The notes beneath the pieces were generated by a model. That model saw nothing but the letters and a program-made list of their open reading frames with translations, was not told the DNA's origin and ran no database searches. Made by a program: the position numbers and the translations under genes. From Hsuehochloa calcarea (Eukaryota > Streptophyta > Magnoliopsida > Poales > Poaceae), in assembly GCA_036346395.1 (NCBI GenBank), contig CM070609.1, forward strand, positions 25,928,223 through 25,992,222: a stretch of 64,000 nt of DNA, given 5' to 3'. Below, one piece after another: positions 9,963 through 22,252 of this stretch. Position 1 is the stretch's first letter; every line of letters starts with the position of its first letter.

Positions 9963-10626
9963 TCTTAACTAATAAAAGAAATAGTTTACTGCCAAACAGC
10001 GGGATGATCGTTCCACTCTGAAAAAATCACGCTGACTCCTCCAACCCCTCCCGTGCGCGCCCCACACCCTCCCGGCCTAAAAAAACCGCTAAGGAATTAA
10101 CTAATAAAAGAATGAGTTTACTCCCGCGCAGCGGGACAATCGTTCCACCCTGGGAAAAAAATTCGCGCCGACTCCTCCCACCCCTCTCGTGCGGGCCCCA
10201 CACCCTCCCGGATTCCAGAAAAACTGCTAAGGAAAGACAGAAGAAATCCGCTGAACAAAACTCCATGACGTCTGCAACACCGCCCACGACGACGTCAACC
10301 AAGTGCGTCGCTGGGAGCACCTCGCCGACATCACGGCATCCGTGCTGCTTGCGCCTGGGAGATCCACGAGGTCCAACTCCGCCACGTGCGAAAGGCACAC
10401 TCGGATCTCTTTGTCCTCCTTATCGACGACAACGTGGCCGCCAAGGGAGGAGTCACCTCCTTCCTCACCTCCTACCACAACCACTCCTTTGGTCACACGT
10501 GTGCGTCCCCCTCCAGCGGCGTGGTTCTCAGCTCCTCCTCCTCCCACTTTTGATTGCTCTCGTGGAGTGTATCCTATCTCATGTACGATTCTTTTTATCC
10601 ATTGCAACACACAAGTATCTAACTAG
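9963..10626 (+). mobile_element. Small Helitron-like element
   Basis: Starts TCTTAACTAATAAAAG, similar to common grass Helitron 5' ends. It ends ATTGCAACACACAAG followed by TATCTAACTAG, which looks like the grass Helitron 3' end with its hairpin decayed by G-to-A changes, then terminal CTAG. There is no target repeat, as expected. Inside, 10240-10550 is GC-rich and coding-like. One frame from about 10353 has the string EIHEVQLRHVRKAHSDLF and continues past 10500, but I recognise no family. A Helitron that captured a gene piece is the best reading. The base after CTAG is G rather than the usual T, which lowers confidence. Confidence 0.5.
9965..10234 (+). repeat. Tandem duplication of the Helitron 5' region
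   Basis: Two units, about 9965-10096 and 10097-10234, share TTAACTAATAAAAGAA, CAGCGGGA, ATCGTTCCAC, ACTCCTCC and CCCCACACCCTCCCGG in the same order, at roughly 85 percent identity by eye. Confidence 0.8.
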
Positions 10627-11694
10627 GACACGATGATACGAGGAATCAATTCACTCATGGACATGCTATGATTGATCTACCTAAAAAACATCATTAACTC
10701 TGACTTTTGGCTGCAAATGTGTGCATGACTTAAGCTATTAGAACTGTTTGGTTTAACTTCAAATGTGTGCCGACAAATTTTCAATATAAATATGTATTTT
10801 TTGCTTACTTTGAACAATAGTTTGCGATTTTGGTCAAATAAATTTTGAGGCATAGAACATAATGCAGAATTATTTTGCATTTCTGACTACTGAAAATTTT
10901 CAGTGGGAGATGATTCAGAAAACTCTATCTTTGTATGTACGCTTCACACGGTATAAAAATTATTTTATTCAAAATATAGAATTCTATCGTAATGTACGAA
11001 CACCCAAGTATTGGAACGGAATATCGTGCAAAAGCATGAAGCAAATCGTTCAGCACAACCAGACAACGGTTAACGGAGTGCCAAATGGGCCATCTTTTCT
11101 GAGAGGGAGGGAGAGAGCAAATACTAAATGGGCCAAAGGTCTATTTACTAAACCAAAATTTAAGTACGGTCTCCAAATTGGACCAGGCCGAACTATTCCA
11201 AAGACTAATCCAGCTTAGGAATCTAGGCTTAAGACACTAGAATGGTACTAGCATCTGTCGTTGGATTTGAGGGATGGAACAGTGGTCGGGAACTCGATAT
11301 TGAGGGCATCGTCGGCACGGTGGCAGTCCGCGTCAAAGGACTTGGCATGTCCGGCATTGGGCGAGCGGCCCTTGGCTTCGGTAGAGGAATGGATTGGGTC
11401 GGTGTCGTACTGACGTTGGGGAGGCCGAAGGCTGCGTGGTTGGAATCGTCGACACGCGACTCCGAGTTGGTGGTTTCGTCGGTGTGGGACCGCCGGTGAC
11501 GGTGAGGATGCTGTGTCCAGAAGCTGCTATAGTATTATTTCCTTTCTTGTGTTCTATTCTAGTACTTTTTTTTACAGGTTGTGTTTACATTTTGCCTGGC
11601 CTCATTTAGCTCCTCGTCAGTCGTCTCACGGTGACGTCTCCTCGCTGGAGAGTAGGCTGTTCATTTTGACACCGACTAAACCATCCCAAAAATA
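10627..11694. other. Intergenic, nothing recognised
   Basis: No open frame with family resemblance and no terminal repeat was found. Short frames at 10862-11218 and 11242-11499 lack any recognisable motif, although 11240-11500 is GC-rich. The left edge of the gypsy LTR lies near 11695; where its missing first 500 or so bases went is not visible. Confidence 0.4.
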
Positions 11695-11830
11695 TCGAAC
11701 CGAGAAGTTCTATCTAAATCGCAACCAAATTGAGATCGTATCTCCCCCGAATCCCCTCTATTTCCTTATCTCATCAACATTTCCGAAAAGAACTCCACCA
11801 CCAATATGCCCTCTCGGCCTCGCCCTCACC

Positions 11831-11840
11831 CTATAAAAGG
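11831..11840 (+). promoter_or_regulatory. TATA box of the gypsy 5' LTR
   Basis: CTATAAAAGG lies in the U3/R part of the LTR and is conserved in the 3' LTR at 56063-56072. It is the likely start signal for element RNA, now separated from the rest of the element by about 15.5 kb of insertions. Confidence 0.6.
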
Positions 11841-13848
11841 TCCCCTTAGGATCGTCTCCTCACCCTAATACCGAAGTGTTGGAAATATGCCTTAGAGGCA
11901 ATCATAGAGATGATGATATTTTATTATGTTCATGTTTTTGATAATATGTTATCATGTTCCTTGAATGAATCATTTGTTATAGATCAATAAGTATGTGACA
12001 TGTTGGTGGAACTCTTTAACTTATATGATGTCATTCTAAATATATCCCTGGTCGGAGGTCACTGGTCGGAACACTAGTGACTCTATGACAGGCACATGTA
12101 TTGATTGATGACCTTGTTTCACCGGTCATGGATATAGGGATATCGAATCAATAATGTGAGCATCTGTTAGAGAATATGGCGTTGGATAGACCCATCATTG
12201 AGACACTATTGAGATTGTTATGAATCTTTGTGTCATTAGTTGGTCTCAAGTAATGATGATGTATAATCCTTAGACCTGAGATCAGCATAGTTTTCTACAT
12301 GTGTAATAGCACTCTTAGGGGTTGCCAAACACTACTCGTGACTAGGTAGTTTTAAAGGTAGCTTTCGGGTATGCTATGAAACATGCGGAGGGATGTGACT
12401 GGTCGAGATGGAATTTGCCCCTCCTAACATAACAGGAGAGATGTCTCTAGGCCCTTCGTGGTGATCGGATAAAGTGTTGGACCGAAAAGGTGACTAGAGG
12501 GGGGGGGGGTGAATAGGAGCACGCTCACTTTTTCCCAAATAATGAATTCAACACAATTTCACTCCAATAGCTATTAGGAAGCTATGAAGATCAATATACC
12601 AGTACAGCGGAAGACTAGTATTGAATCCAATTAAATCCCCTAAGCAAAATAACAAAATCAACTAAGATTACAGAATCTCAAAGCACGGCGGTCGACCTCT
12701 GGACCCGGCCGGTTGGACCGATTGTCGGGCGGTCCGACCAGCTCAAAATCGGTCCGGCCAGGTCTTGATGGGCGATCCGACCAAGCAAGCTCCGAACCGA
12801 TCCAAGCAAGAAAATCGGCCCGATGCAGCGAAGTTGCAATTAGGTCAAACTTTTAATTCTCAACTCCAAACTTAACTAAACTTTGCACACACCTTCTCTA
12901 TGCTATTGAGGACCTATTCCAATCGAATATTATGATAATTCTTGGATAGATCCTGAACAATTGCCAATTGAATAACAGAGGGTCTAAAACCGGGCAAGAA
13001 CGAAAACTTGATCCTAATGCTTGTTCGTGAGTGATTGATGATCAAGATAATTCTAGATAGATTCACACATATCACAGCAAGCTAATTTACGTGAAAGAAT
13101 CAACCACAAACTCGCGGATCAAAGAAAGCCCTAAAATCACGAAATTGAAAGCAAGAACGAAAAGAGACTTATCTCAAGCAAACCTTGCATAGATTAAGAA
13201 CGTGATTGTTGCTGGATTACACCCACACCATCATGGATCAGTGGTCAATCCAAGATCACGAAATTCTCCTCAAACCATGAAAAGCTCTAGCCTCCACCTC
13301 AACTCTCCCTAAGCCAATTAGGGTTTGAAAACAACAAAAGAGGTGTAAAACAGCGAGAGAGCGAGGTGCAGCCCCCACCTCCTCCTATTTATAGTGGAGG
13401 CCCAGAACTCTCTAGGGTTTGACTTAATTGGGCTCCCGTTAAGGCCCACTAACAAACGGGTCACACACGCACGCTTAACGCAGCGCGTCTTTAACTTTTG
13501 ACCTAAACCGCTTCACCATGCGTCATGGATTTGCCAATAGGTCACCCTTGTCCATCTTGTGTCACGCTTGAGTCGTTGACCTCACCCGGCATCGTCGATC
13601 GTTCTGGACCTCAACTCTCCAAGTCTAGTCCCGATCCTCCTCGCCGTTGACCGTCGTTACCACCAAGCAACCTGCACAACCATAGACAAGCAAACACGAA
13701 TTCGGGAATAAGTTCTTCACAACTTGACCCATGTTAGTCAAAACATGCATCATGCAAAACATATACCATGAAACCAATGACTTTGACCTAACAAAACACC
13801 ATCGCCACGAAGTTGGCGGACGTTCAAGTAGAAACCGGTCTGTCCGCT

Positions 13849-15574
13849 TGTAGGATCAAGGATAACCGACTAGAGGGGGGTGAATAGGAGGTTTTTAAAG
13901 TTTTTAACAAATTAACAATTTATCCAATTCAATTAATGACTTAGTCTAAACAAGTTATGCTCCTAGCTAGGCAATTTAATCACAATAAGCAAGCTAGAAA
14001 TATAAGTGCGGAATTGTAAAGACAAGAAATAACCACAAGACACAATGATGTTTTTCCCGTGGTATCGAAGACTTGCCGGTCTTCACTAGTCCACGTTGAG
14101 GAAGCTTGACCACCCAAGCGGCTCCACGAATTAAGCCTTCCTCGATCACTTGGGTTGTTCTTCCTCCGCTCGGAGATGGTGAACACCAACCACTCACAAT
14201 CTTGCTCGGGTCTTCTCACAAGCTTCACTTGAGAAGATCACCGTGCTTCACCGCCAAGCCGCTCTAGGAGTGTGGCAACACCCCAAGAGAATAGACGAAC
14301 GATCCTCGCTTGACTTTACTCAAGTGCCAATGAATCAACTAAAGATGAATGCACTTGATCTCCCTCTCAATGAATGCAAGAGTAAATTGGGAGTAGAATT
14401 GAATGCACAATGCTCACAAGGGTTGAGATATCTTCAATGCACTGTGTAACATCTCCCTTGTGCAGTTGGGGAGGTATTTATAGCCTCCACCAAACAATTC
14501 TAGCCGTTGGGAAGAAGTTCCCGAAAGTTCAGCACATATCGGAACAACCGGCGTGTTAGCATCGGTACAACCGCGCTATGCTCAATGCACAGTAACGGCT
14601 ATGTTACACGCATTAAATGCACTGATATAGCCGTTGGATTTAGTTGCGGTTCATCCGCAGGCAAACACCCGGATCGTCCGATTTCAGGATTTCTAAACCA
14701 GAGATTTTGCATCTGTTCTGGAATTTTGCAACTGCCAAATACATTTCGGAACATCCGTATTGCGGTTCATCCGATTATACGTGCGGTACAGCCGATTCTC
14801 AAAAGAGGTTTTCAAAGGAGATTACACTCGTCTTCGTTATTTTGCAACCGCCGAATATCATCGGAACAACCGGGATGCGGTCGCGTCGCCGTTCAAGCCA
14901 TCGGTACAACGCGACCAAATCGGATCACCACGAGATCATGACACGTGGAAGGCCACGATGGACTCATCGCTCAGTGGTCGGTCAAGACACAAGATCTCGA
15001 GCCGTTTGATTTTAATCCAACGATCCACATGCGTTGCCACTTCGGACGGTCCGAACGGCCCACTTAATCCTAGCCGTTAGATTGAGATCGGACGATCGCT
15101 TGATTTTCAATTTAAAAGGCTAACGGTTGAACCGCTCACATGCGCCGGAACAACCGCGCCTGGTACAACCATTGCTAAGCCTTCTGGTTCATCCGATTCG
15201 AATTAAAGCATCAATTCATTCTAACTTAAATTCAAGTCAATTTTAAATGCATGCATGATCCTAAGTTGATCCATATGGCACAAGAATAAGCTATCAAGCT
15301 ACTAGTCGTGATCCCCTTAATAGTACGGCATTTATCCTATAATCCGGTCTACCAACCAATTCTCCTTAGACCGGTAAAATAGAAAAGGATCCTAGACTAT
15401 TTGTACCTTGACTTTAAGCCTTGTTGATCTTCACATTATCCTTTAGCATGCATCCTTGCTTCATCATGTTCATCAAATGGAATTAACCTTGCACATTCTT
15501 AGTAAACTTGTTAATCCCATATTCACATATTATCATTAATTACCAAAACCATTTTAGGGGCCTAGATGCTTTCA
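13849..15574 (-). repeat. 3' LTR of copia A1
   Basis: About 1.73 kb. In transcript orientation it is preceded by the purine tract AAAAAGGGAGAT (complement of 15575-15586), the likely polypurine primer. It shares with the other A1 LTR a block of about 90 bp (15006-15092) that both A2 LTRs lack, which confirms the pairing. Confidence 0.88.
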
Positions 15575-16299
15575 ATCTCCCTTTTTGGTAATTGATGACA
15601 ACACACTTAATATGTGAGAAAAGTTGTTTTGAATATACTAAGAGTGTATATTCTTTTGAAGTCTTTTGACAGGTAAAATAATCTTTGCAATGAGCATAAG
15701 TAAATTTTGAGAATTATTTTTCTTGTCAAATCCAATTTAAAAGAAGACTCCCCCTAAACAAATGCATATTGATAGTAGATAATTTGCAAGCATATGTAAA
15801 GAATTGAAAATTTTGGCGGAGTTTCTTTTGCATTTATGAACTTGAGGAAGCAATACAGTATAAGATATGTCAAATAATTCAGATTGCATTGCATAAAAAG
15901 ATAATAAGACATAACCACATTCCATAAGTTCAACAAAAGTTACCAACTATTGTAGGCACAAAATAGATCAACAATCAACCAGTTTTACAAAACACATATA
16001 AATCACATAAGCCCATAGCTCCCCCTAAAACTAAGTCTTCACATCTTCACAATTTCTCCCCCTTTGGCATCAAAGTACCAAAAAGCATCAAGCAGGGGTC
16101 TGAGAGGAAGAAACTGGGTCTGAGTGGAGCAGAGCAGGAGAAGCAAAGCGGGAGGCAAAGTGCGAGATCCGGAGAAGGCGACACAGAGGGCGCGGATCCC
16201 GAGATCTTGAGAGGTGGTAGGAGCCGGAGGAGCCGAGCTCAAACTCGAGAGGTGTGCTGAGGAGCCGAGGTAGGTGCACTGCCCAAGAAGAAGGACCCT

Positions 16300-19200
16300 C
16301 GAAGTTGATTAAGGTATATCTTAGTAAAGAAGATCCCGGACTAGGAGCCATCCACAAACTCTTTCTAAGCTTCTACGTATGCACAAATCTTGAGGTTCAT
16401 GTCATTTCGACAAGCATCCCCATGAGATCGTCGTTCATCAAACTATCTCCAAGTTCATGTCATTGACAAGCAGTCTCGTAAGAATAGTTTGGCACAATTT
16501 AAGCATAAGACAATCTTGATTTTTCATTTTTCACAAGAGCAGTTTTAGAATCTCAAGAACACAAAAGCTCAAGTAATGGTCAATTTTAGATTCAAGAGCT
16601 AACAAAGCAATTCTGACAGGGCCAATGTCACAAAAGGAGCACTAATTGCGCAACTCGCTAAAACATCCACAAATTGTAATTTTTAGTTTGAGTTGTTTTA
16701 AAGTTCTAGCTCATATAGCAAAGACTTAGCTACACATGTAAAAGCATGATAATTCTAGCAAGTTAAAGAACTAGACATGGCATTGAGCAAGAATTAAAAT
16801 ACTAAAGCTCCAAAGGGTAATAAGCAAAGCTTCATCAATTTTAAAAGATAAGCAGAAAATCTTATATTACAATGCATCTTTTTGGATTTTTCATACCACT
16901 TGATGTATTTTTCATATGAATGCAATATGATACAATGAGATGCAATAAAAGCCTAAAAACCTAAAAAGTTCAAAAGATCAATAAGTTCGGAAAAGAACAA
17001 TAAAAGATCAAAAGAACAAGGTAAGATCGAAAGATCGAACTCCCCTCAAACCAACCCATAGGGATAAATTACCCTAACTCGCTTCTCAAGGTGGCAAACC
17101 TAGTTGGGTCTAAAGGTTTGGTGAGGATATCGACCAGTTGAGCCTCGGACTCCACGAAGTGCAAGACAATATCACCCTTCTCGACATGATCTCTAAGGAA
17201 GTGATAGCGAATGTCTATGTGCTTGGTCCTAGAGTGTTGCATGAGGTTCTTAGCAATGTTAATAGCGAAGTGTTATCACGAAAAGAGGAACACTAGCAAA
17301 ATTTAACCCATAGTCCTTAAGAGTGGATACCATCCACAAAATCGACTCTGACAACTAGCGGCTACATATTACCTCGCATGGATTGTGCAACAGAGGATGC
17401 TTCCTAGAAGACCAAGAAACAAGAGAAGTGCCTAGGAAGTGACAAGTGCCGAGGTACTCTTCCTATCAAGCCGACGACCCAAAATCGAATCGAAAACCCC
17501 GAATGGACAAGGAAGAAGAACAGAGTACCAAATGCCATCTTGGAGGGTAGAGTGTAAATACCGAATATGCGCTTAGCGCTTGGCGATGGGAAGTTCTCGG
17601 AGAGCCTGAAACCTCGCAGAGGCGGTGTGAAGTGGATGTCGGTCTTGAGGCCGTCAGTGCAGGAGGGAGCCAATCATGCTACGGTACTCGCGTTGATCCA
17701 CGCTTCTCCTTCCTCATCGGATCCAAGCGATCAAATCGCCATGGGAGTGGCGATCGACTCGATCACCCATGTCGGCGTTTGGCGGATCCTTAGTATACTT
17801 CGTCGATGGATGAAGATCCCTTCCTTACATTGCTTGATTTGAAGCCCGAAAGTAATTGAGCTCTCCCATCATGCTCATCTCAAATTCCTGGACATAGTCT
17901 CAGAAAAGCTGGAAACAAGAGCATGAGAAGAACCACCAAAGATAATATCATCAACGTAAATCGAGCAAGTAAGAAATCATTGCCACGCCTAAGAATGAAC
18001 AAGGTCTTGTCTACCTTACCCATCTCAAAATCATTCTTAAGCAAGAAGGTCTTAAGTCTATCATACCGGCTCTAGGGGCTTGTTTAAGACCATACAAGGC
18101 TTTGGACAGCTTGAAGACATGATGTGGGTTCTTGGAATTCTCAAAGCCTGGGGGTTGCCTAACGTAGACCTCCTCCTCTATGAAACCATTCAAAAAGGCA
18201 CTCTTAGCATCTATCTGATATAATCTAAAGCCCTTAGAAGCGATAATGCAAGAAGAATACGAATAGCTTCTAGTCTAGCAAAGAGCAAAGGTGTAATACC
18301 TACGCTCATAGCGTGGCCATGTGGCCCATGAGGAGTTGTGTGGTGGGATTAGTCCCACATTGCTTGTCTCAAGTGAGTTGTAGTAGTTTATAATGCTGTT
18401 GATCTAACGTAGCACCTCGGGTTAACCCTTTACATGAAGCGAGGCGAAAGTGTAAGTGAGGTGCTATGTGTGGGTCACCCTACGGTGGGTGGCATTGAGC
18501 GATTTTGGGTCGAGTGTTACGATGGTATCGGAGCATCAACCTATGCAGCAGGCGGTCCGGAGACGCCGGGCATATGGCGATGACACATGGGGCCGGAGTG
18601 GACACATGGCATGACATATGTGCAAGCTGGAGCACTGGAGACGTGCGAGTGGTGGTTCGGCATTTGCCGCATATGCGTATCTGTCGAGGCGTCCCGATTA
18701 AGGGGTGAGTGTAATACCGACTCGCTCATAGCGTGGCCATGTGGCCCATGAGGAGTTGTGTGGTGGGATTAGTCCCATATTGCTTGTCTCAAGTGAGTTG
18801 TAGTAGTTTATAATGCTGTTGGATTTAACGTAGCACCTCGGTTAACCCTTTTACATGAAGCGAGGACGAAAGTGTAAGTGAGGTGCTATGTGTGGCAGTC
18901 GCCTCACATGTGAATGGGCATTGAGCGATTTTGGGTCGTAGGGTGTTACAAAGGTCTCATCAAAATCTAACCCTCAACTTGGCTAAACCCTTGAGCTACC
19001 AACCTAGCCTTGTTTCTAATCACGAACCATCCTCATTTTGTTTGTTTTGAAAACCATGTTCCTATAACATTATGACCACTAGGAGGTTCTACTAGGTTCA
19101 GCACCTTATTCCTCTCAAAATTCTCTAACTCCTCATGCATGGCATTGACCCAACTAGAATCGGATAAAGCATGTGATATATCGCGGGGTTCAAAAGAAGC

Positions 19201-20810
19201 TACAAAGCAGAATGAGAATAGAGGTTTGGATCATGATACGAGTGAGTGACTCGTCATGGAGATTACCTATCATCGATCCGAGGGTGCTTGCTTTGAATGT
19301 GAAGTGGCGCCGAGAGGAAATACCTCTTCGACTCTCAGCAGTCTTGCGATGATGAAGAAGCAGCAGTGCCTCAACAGGCAGTAGTCACATCGGTTCTTGC
19401 TTTGGAAGAGGAGCGCTCAACAGAAGCAGTGGAAGAGCATCATCGAGTCCATCATCATCTTCCTCTACAAATATGCTCTCTCAACGTGTATCACCGAAAT
19501 ATCCGATCTAGCTCAGGCTAGTCTCATCAAAAGTGACATTGCATGTCTCCAACCAAGTTAGTTTAGATTAAAAACTGAAAACCCTTGAATGTGCGGATAA
19601 CCCGAAATAAACCATCAAAGTTCTTGACTCAAATTTATCTAGGTTTCTGCTTGAGAATAAAACACTTGGATCCAAAGACTCGAAAGTGCGATGCAGAGGG
19701 TTTTTCTAGCAAAGAAGCTCATAAGGAGTCTTACCCAAAGACGGTCTCAAAAGACACGATTTGCAATATGGCAAGCGTAGAAATAGCTTGCCCAAAACCT
19801 CCTGAGTGCTATACTCATCTAGCATCGTCCTAGCCATCTCGACTAGGGTCCTGTTCTTCCTTTCCACAACACCATTTTGTTGAGGGACGTGTGGAGCGAG
19901 AACGATGCTCAATTCCACGTTCAAGCACAAAGGAAGCAAAAGAGGCATTCTTGAACTCCGTGTCATTGTCACATCGGACGCTCTCAAGGCACTCGAAAGT
20001 TCAAAAGCCAACGAAAAACAAGATCATGATAATGATCAAAAGCTTCATCCTTAAGCAGAAAGAACACCCAAGTGTATCTAGAAAAATCATCGACTATGAC
20101 AAGAATGTACCATTTTTCACCAATGACCGAACCTAGCGGACCAACAGATCCATATGAAGCAATCGTTGCTCAGTCGGTCATGACCATAGTCACGATGGTG
20201 TGGGCGGCAACTTGCTTGCCATGCCTACGAGCCATCGAGATCCTTGACGGCTTTGAGTTTGGGCAAACCTCTCATGAGCTCAAGGTTGCTAACTCGCGCG
20301 GATGATCAAAACCAATGTGCCCCAAACAGCGGTGCAAAGCGAACTTCGAAGAAGAAGATGAAATTAAGCACTTGAGAGAACCAAAGCCAAGAGATTCGTA
20401 AAAATCACTCCAAAGATCCTAGCAACTCTAGTAATCCCAAAACAAGCTCACAGGTTGAATCAAGCACCGACAAGTATTTTTCTTAAATCTAGTCTCATAG
20501 CCATCATCAAGAAGTTGAGAGACTAAATCAAATTAAACCTTAGCTTGTCCACAAGGCGACGTCCCTTGAGGATGAACTTGTCGTCACCCCGATCGATCCG
20601 TCCTTCAATCCGCCCTTACTCATCTCCAAAGGTGATGAATTCATCACCCGTCGACCGTGAAGGAGGTGAACCATCTTGAGTCTCCGGTCATGTGGCGTGA
20701 AAATGAGTCGACGTAACCACGTGTCCTTCCTCTTTCGCAGTAATCCCGAAAATCAAGGCACGAAGAACGATGTGTCTCAATACGGGTTAGTTAAACAAGA
20801 CTTGGGAACC
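16300..20810 (-). pseudogene. Second pol segment of A1, from another copia lineage
   Basis: On the minus strand this holds, in order, a degraded protease region (FGDMSKG-like near 20640), an integrase core (VIVDDFSRYTWVFFL near 20100; NGVVERKNRT near 19880), reverse transcriptase (EEEVYVRQPPGF, KALYGLKQAPRA at about 18170-18060; YVDDIIFG near 17950), and RNase H ending TKHIDIRYHFLRDHVEKGDI near 17220-17150. Base sequence differs from the A family throughout. It is broken by frameshifts and the TRIM-like element. It follows an A-family integrase, so A1 has two integrase regions. Confidence 0.75.
18292..18950 (+). mobile_element. TRIM-like miniature LTR element
   Basis: Two direct repeats, 18292-18521 and 18710-18950, start TGTAATACC and end GTGTTAC(A), with a central 188 bp. 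Right after the first repeat is TGGTATCGGAGC (18523-18534), one base from the initiator Met tRNA primer site. Just before the second is the purine tract AAGGGGTGAG. AAGG flanks both sides, fitting a target repeat of 4-5 bases. It carries no genes. At 659 bp this is the layout of terminal-repeat retrotransposons in miniature. It inserted in the DETFA motif of an RT gene. Confidence 0.82.
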
Positions 20811-20816
20811 CAAAAT

Positions 20817-22246
20817 TGAACTTGGTTTGTAGAAGATGTTGGTGGTTCAACTTGTGTGGAGGATGATGAATCATCTTCGGCTTTATGTCACCAATTTGCA
20901 TATGCTCCATTGCCCTTCTCAAAGCTTCATTGCCTACATCATCCAAATTCTCATGCTCTTCTTGAGAGTCGTTAGTTTCATCAAATTGAACATCATGTTT
21001 TTCTTCAACTAAACCGGAGTTTTTGTTGAAGACACGATAAGCTTTACTATTTGATGAATAACCTAGCAAGAAACCAACATCACATCTACTTTCAAATTTT
21101 GATAGCCAACACCCTTCTTTAAAATATAGCATTTACAACCAAAGACACGAAAATAGGAGATGTTCGGTTTTCTTCCTACAAGAAGCTCATAGGAAGTCTT
21201 TTTCAAAAGACGATGTAAATAAAGACGATTTATGGCATGACAAGCGGTGTTAATTGCTTCCGCCAAAAACTATCTAAGTATTATATTCATCAAGCATTGT
21301 CCTAGCCATTTCAATTAATGTACGATTTTTCCTTTCTACAACTCCATTTTGTTCCGGGTGTAGGTTGTGGAAAGTTCAGGCTTTATTCCAAGTTCATCAC
21401 AAAAGTCTTCAACTTTAGTATTTTTGAACTCTAACCATTATCACTACGGATTTTCTTTATTTTGAAATCAAATTCATTTTGGGCCCTTTTGTAAAGTTTT
21501 TGAAAATTCTGAGGTTTCACTTTTATCATCTAGGAAGAATACCCATGTATATCTAGAGTAATCATCCACAATAACCAAACAATAGCTATTTCCGATACTC
21601 TTATAGGTTGTTGGCCCAAACAAATCCATATGTAAGAGTTCCAATGGTCTAGAAGTTGACATGATACTTTTGGAAGGGTGAGAATTAGCGACTTGTTTAC
21701 CGGCTTGACATGCACTACAAAGTCGGTTTTTCTCAAACTTCACATCTTTCAAGCCAACAACTAAATCATGTTTGAAAAGCTTTTGAGTTGAATCATTCCT
21801 ACATGAGCTAGCCTTCTATGCCAAAGCCAACCCAAGGAGGTTTTTGCCATCAAACAAGTTTTTAAGCATGAATCATTTGAAGTGAAATCTACCAAATAAA
21901 GGTTTCCAAATCTAAATCCTTTAAAAATTAAAGAGTTATCATTTTCATTTGAAATTGTAACACCTTCTTTAGAGAAGGAACAAATTAGTCCTAGATCACA
22001 TATTTGAGCTACGGATAACAAGTTAAAGTTTAGTGATTCTACTAGAGATACATTTGAAATGGAAAGGTCATTTGAGATAGCAATTTTACCCAATCCAATT
22101 ACCTTTCCTTTGCTATTGTCACCAAATGTGATTTTGTCCATTCCTTTCCCATTCTCGAATGTGGTGAACATTTTTCTATCACCGGTCATGTGTTGAGTGC
22201 AACCACTATCAAGCACCCAATGTTTTCCACCGGTCTTGTAGTTCAC
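20817..22246 (-). pseudogene. A1 protease and integrase (family A)
   Basis: The open frame 22246-21761 holds the aspartic protease motif LDSGCTQHM and the GAG-preintegrase HRRLAHVG. 21752-21474 continues with the zinc-binding CSACQAGK and the integrase core LLHMDLFGP and IVDDYSRYTW. 21266-20817 holds the integrase C-terminal VGRKPNISYFRVFGCKCY region and an acidic linker. The first 161 residues are identical to those in A2 (52098-51613), so both copies are closely related. Frameshifts near 21450 and 21100 break the frame, and the RT that should follow is replaced. Confidence 0.85.
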
Positions 22247-22252
22247 CTACAA

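Noticed and set aside
10112..10636. 174-codon plus-strand frame in the Helitron-like element
   Set aside because: Runs through the duplicated 5' end and Pro/Ser/Thr-rich sequence in a different frame from the more protein-like EIHEVQLRHVRK string; no family motif.
19000..20810. Simple nested insertion of another copia element in A1
   Set aside because: No LTR ends or target repeat were seen at 20811 or 16300, so recombination is a better explanation than insertion.
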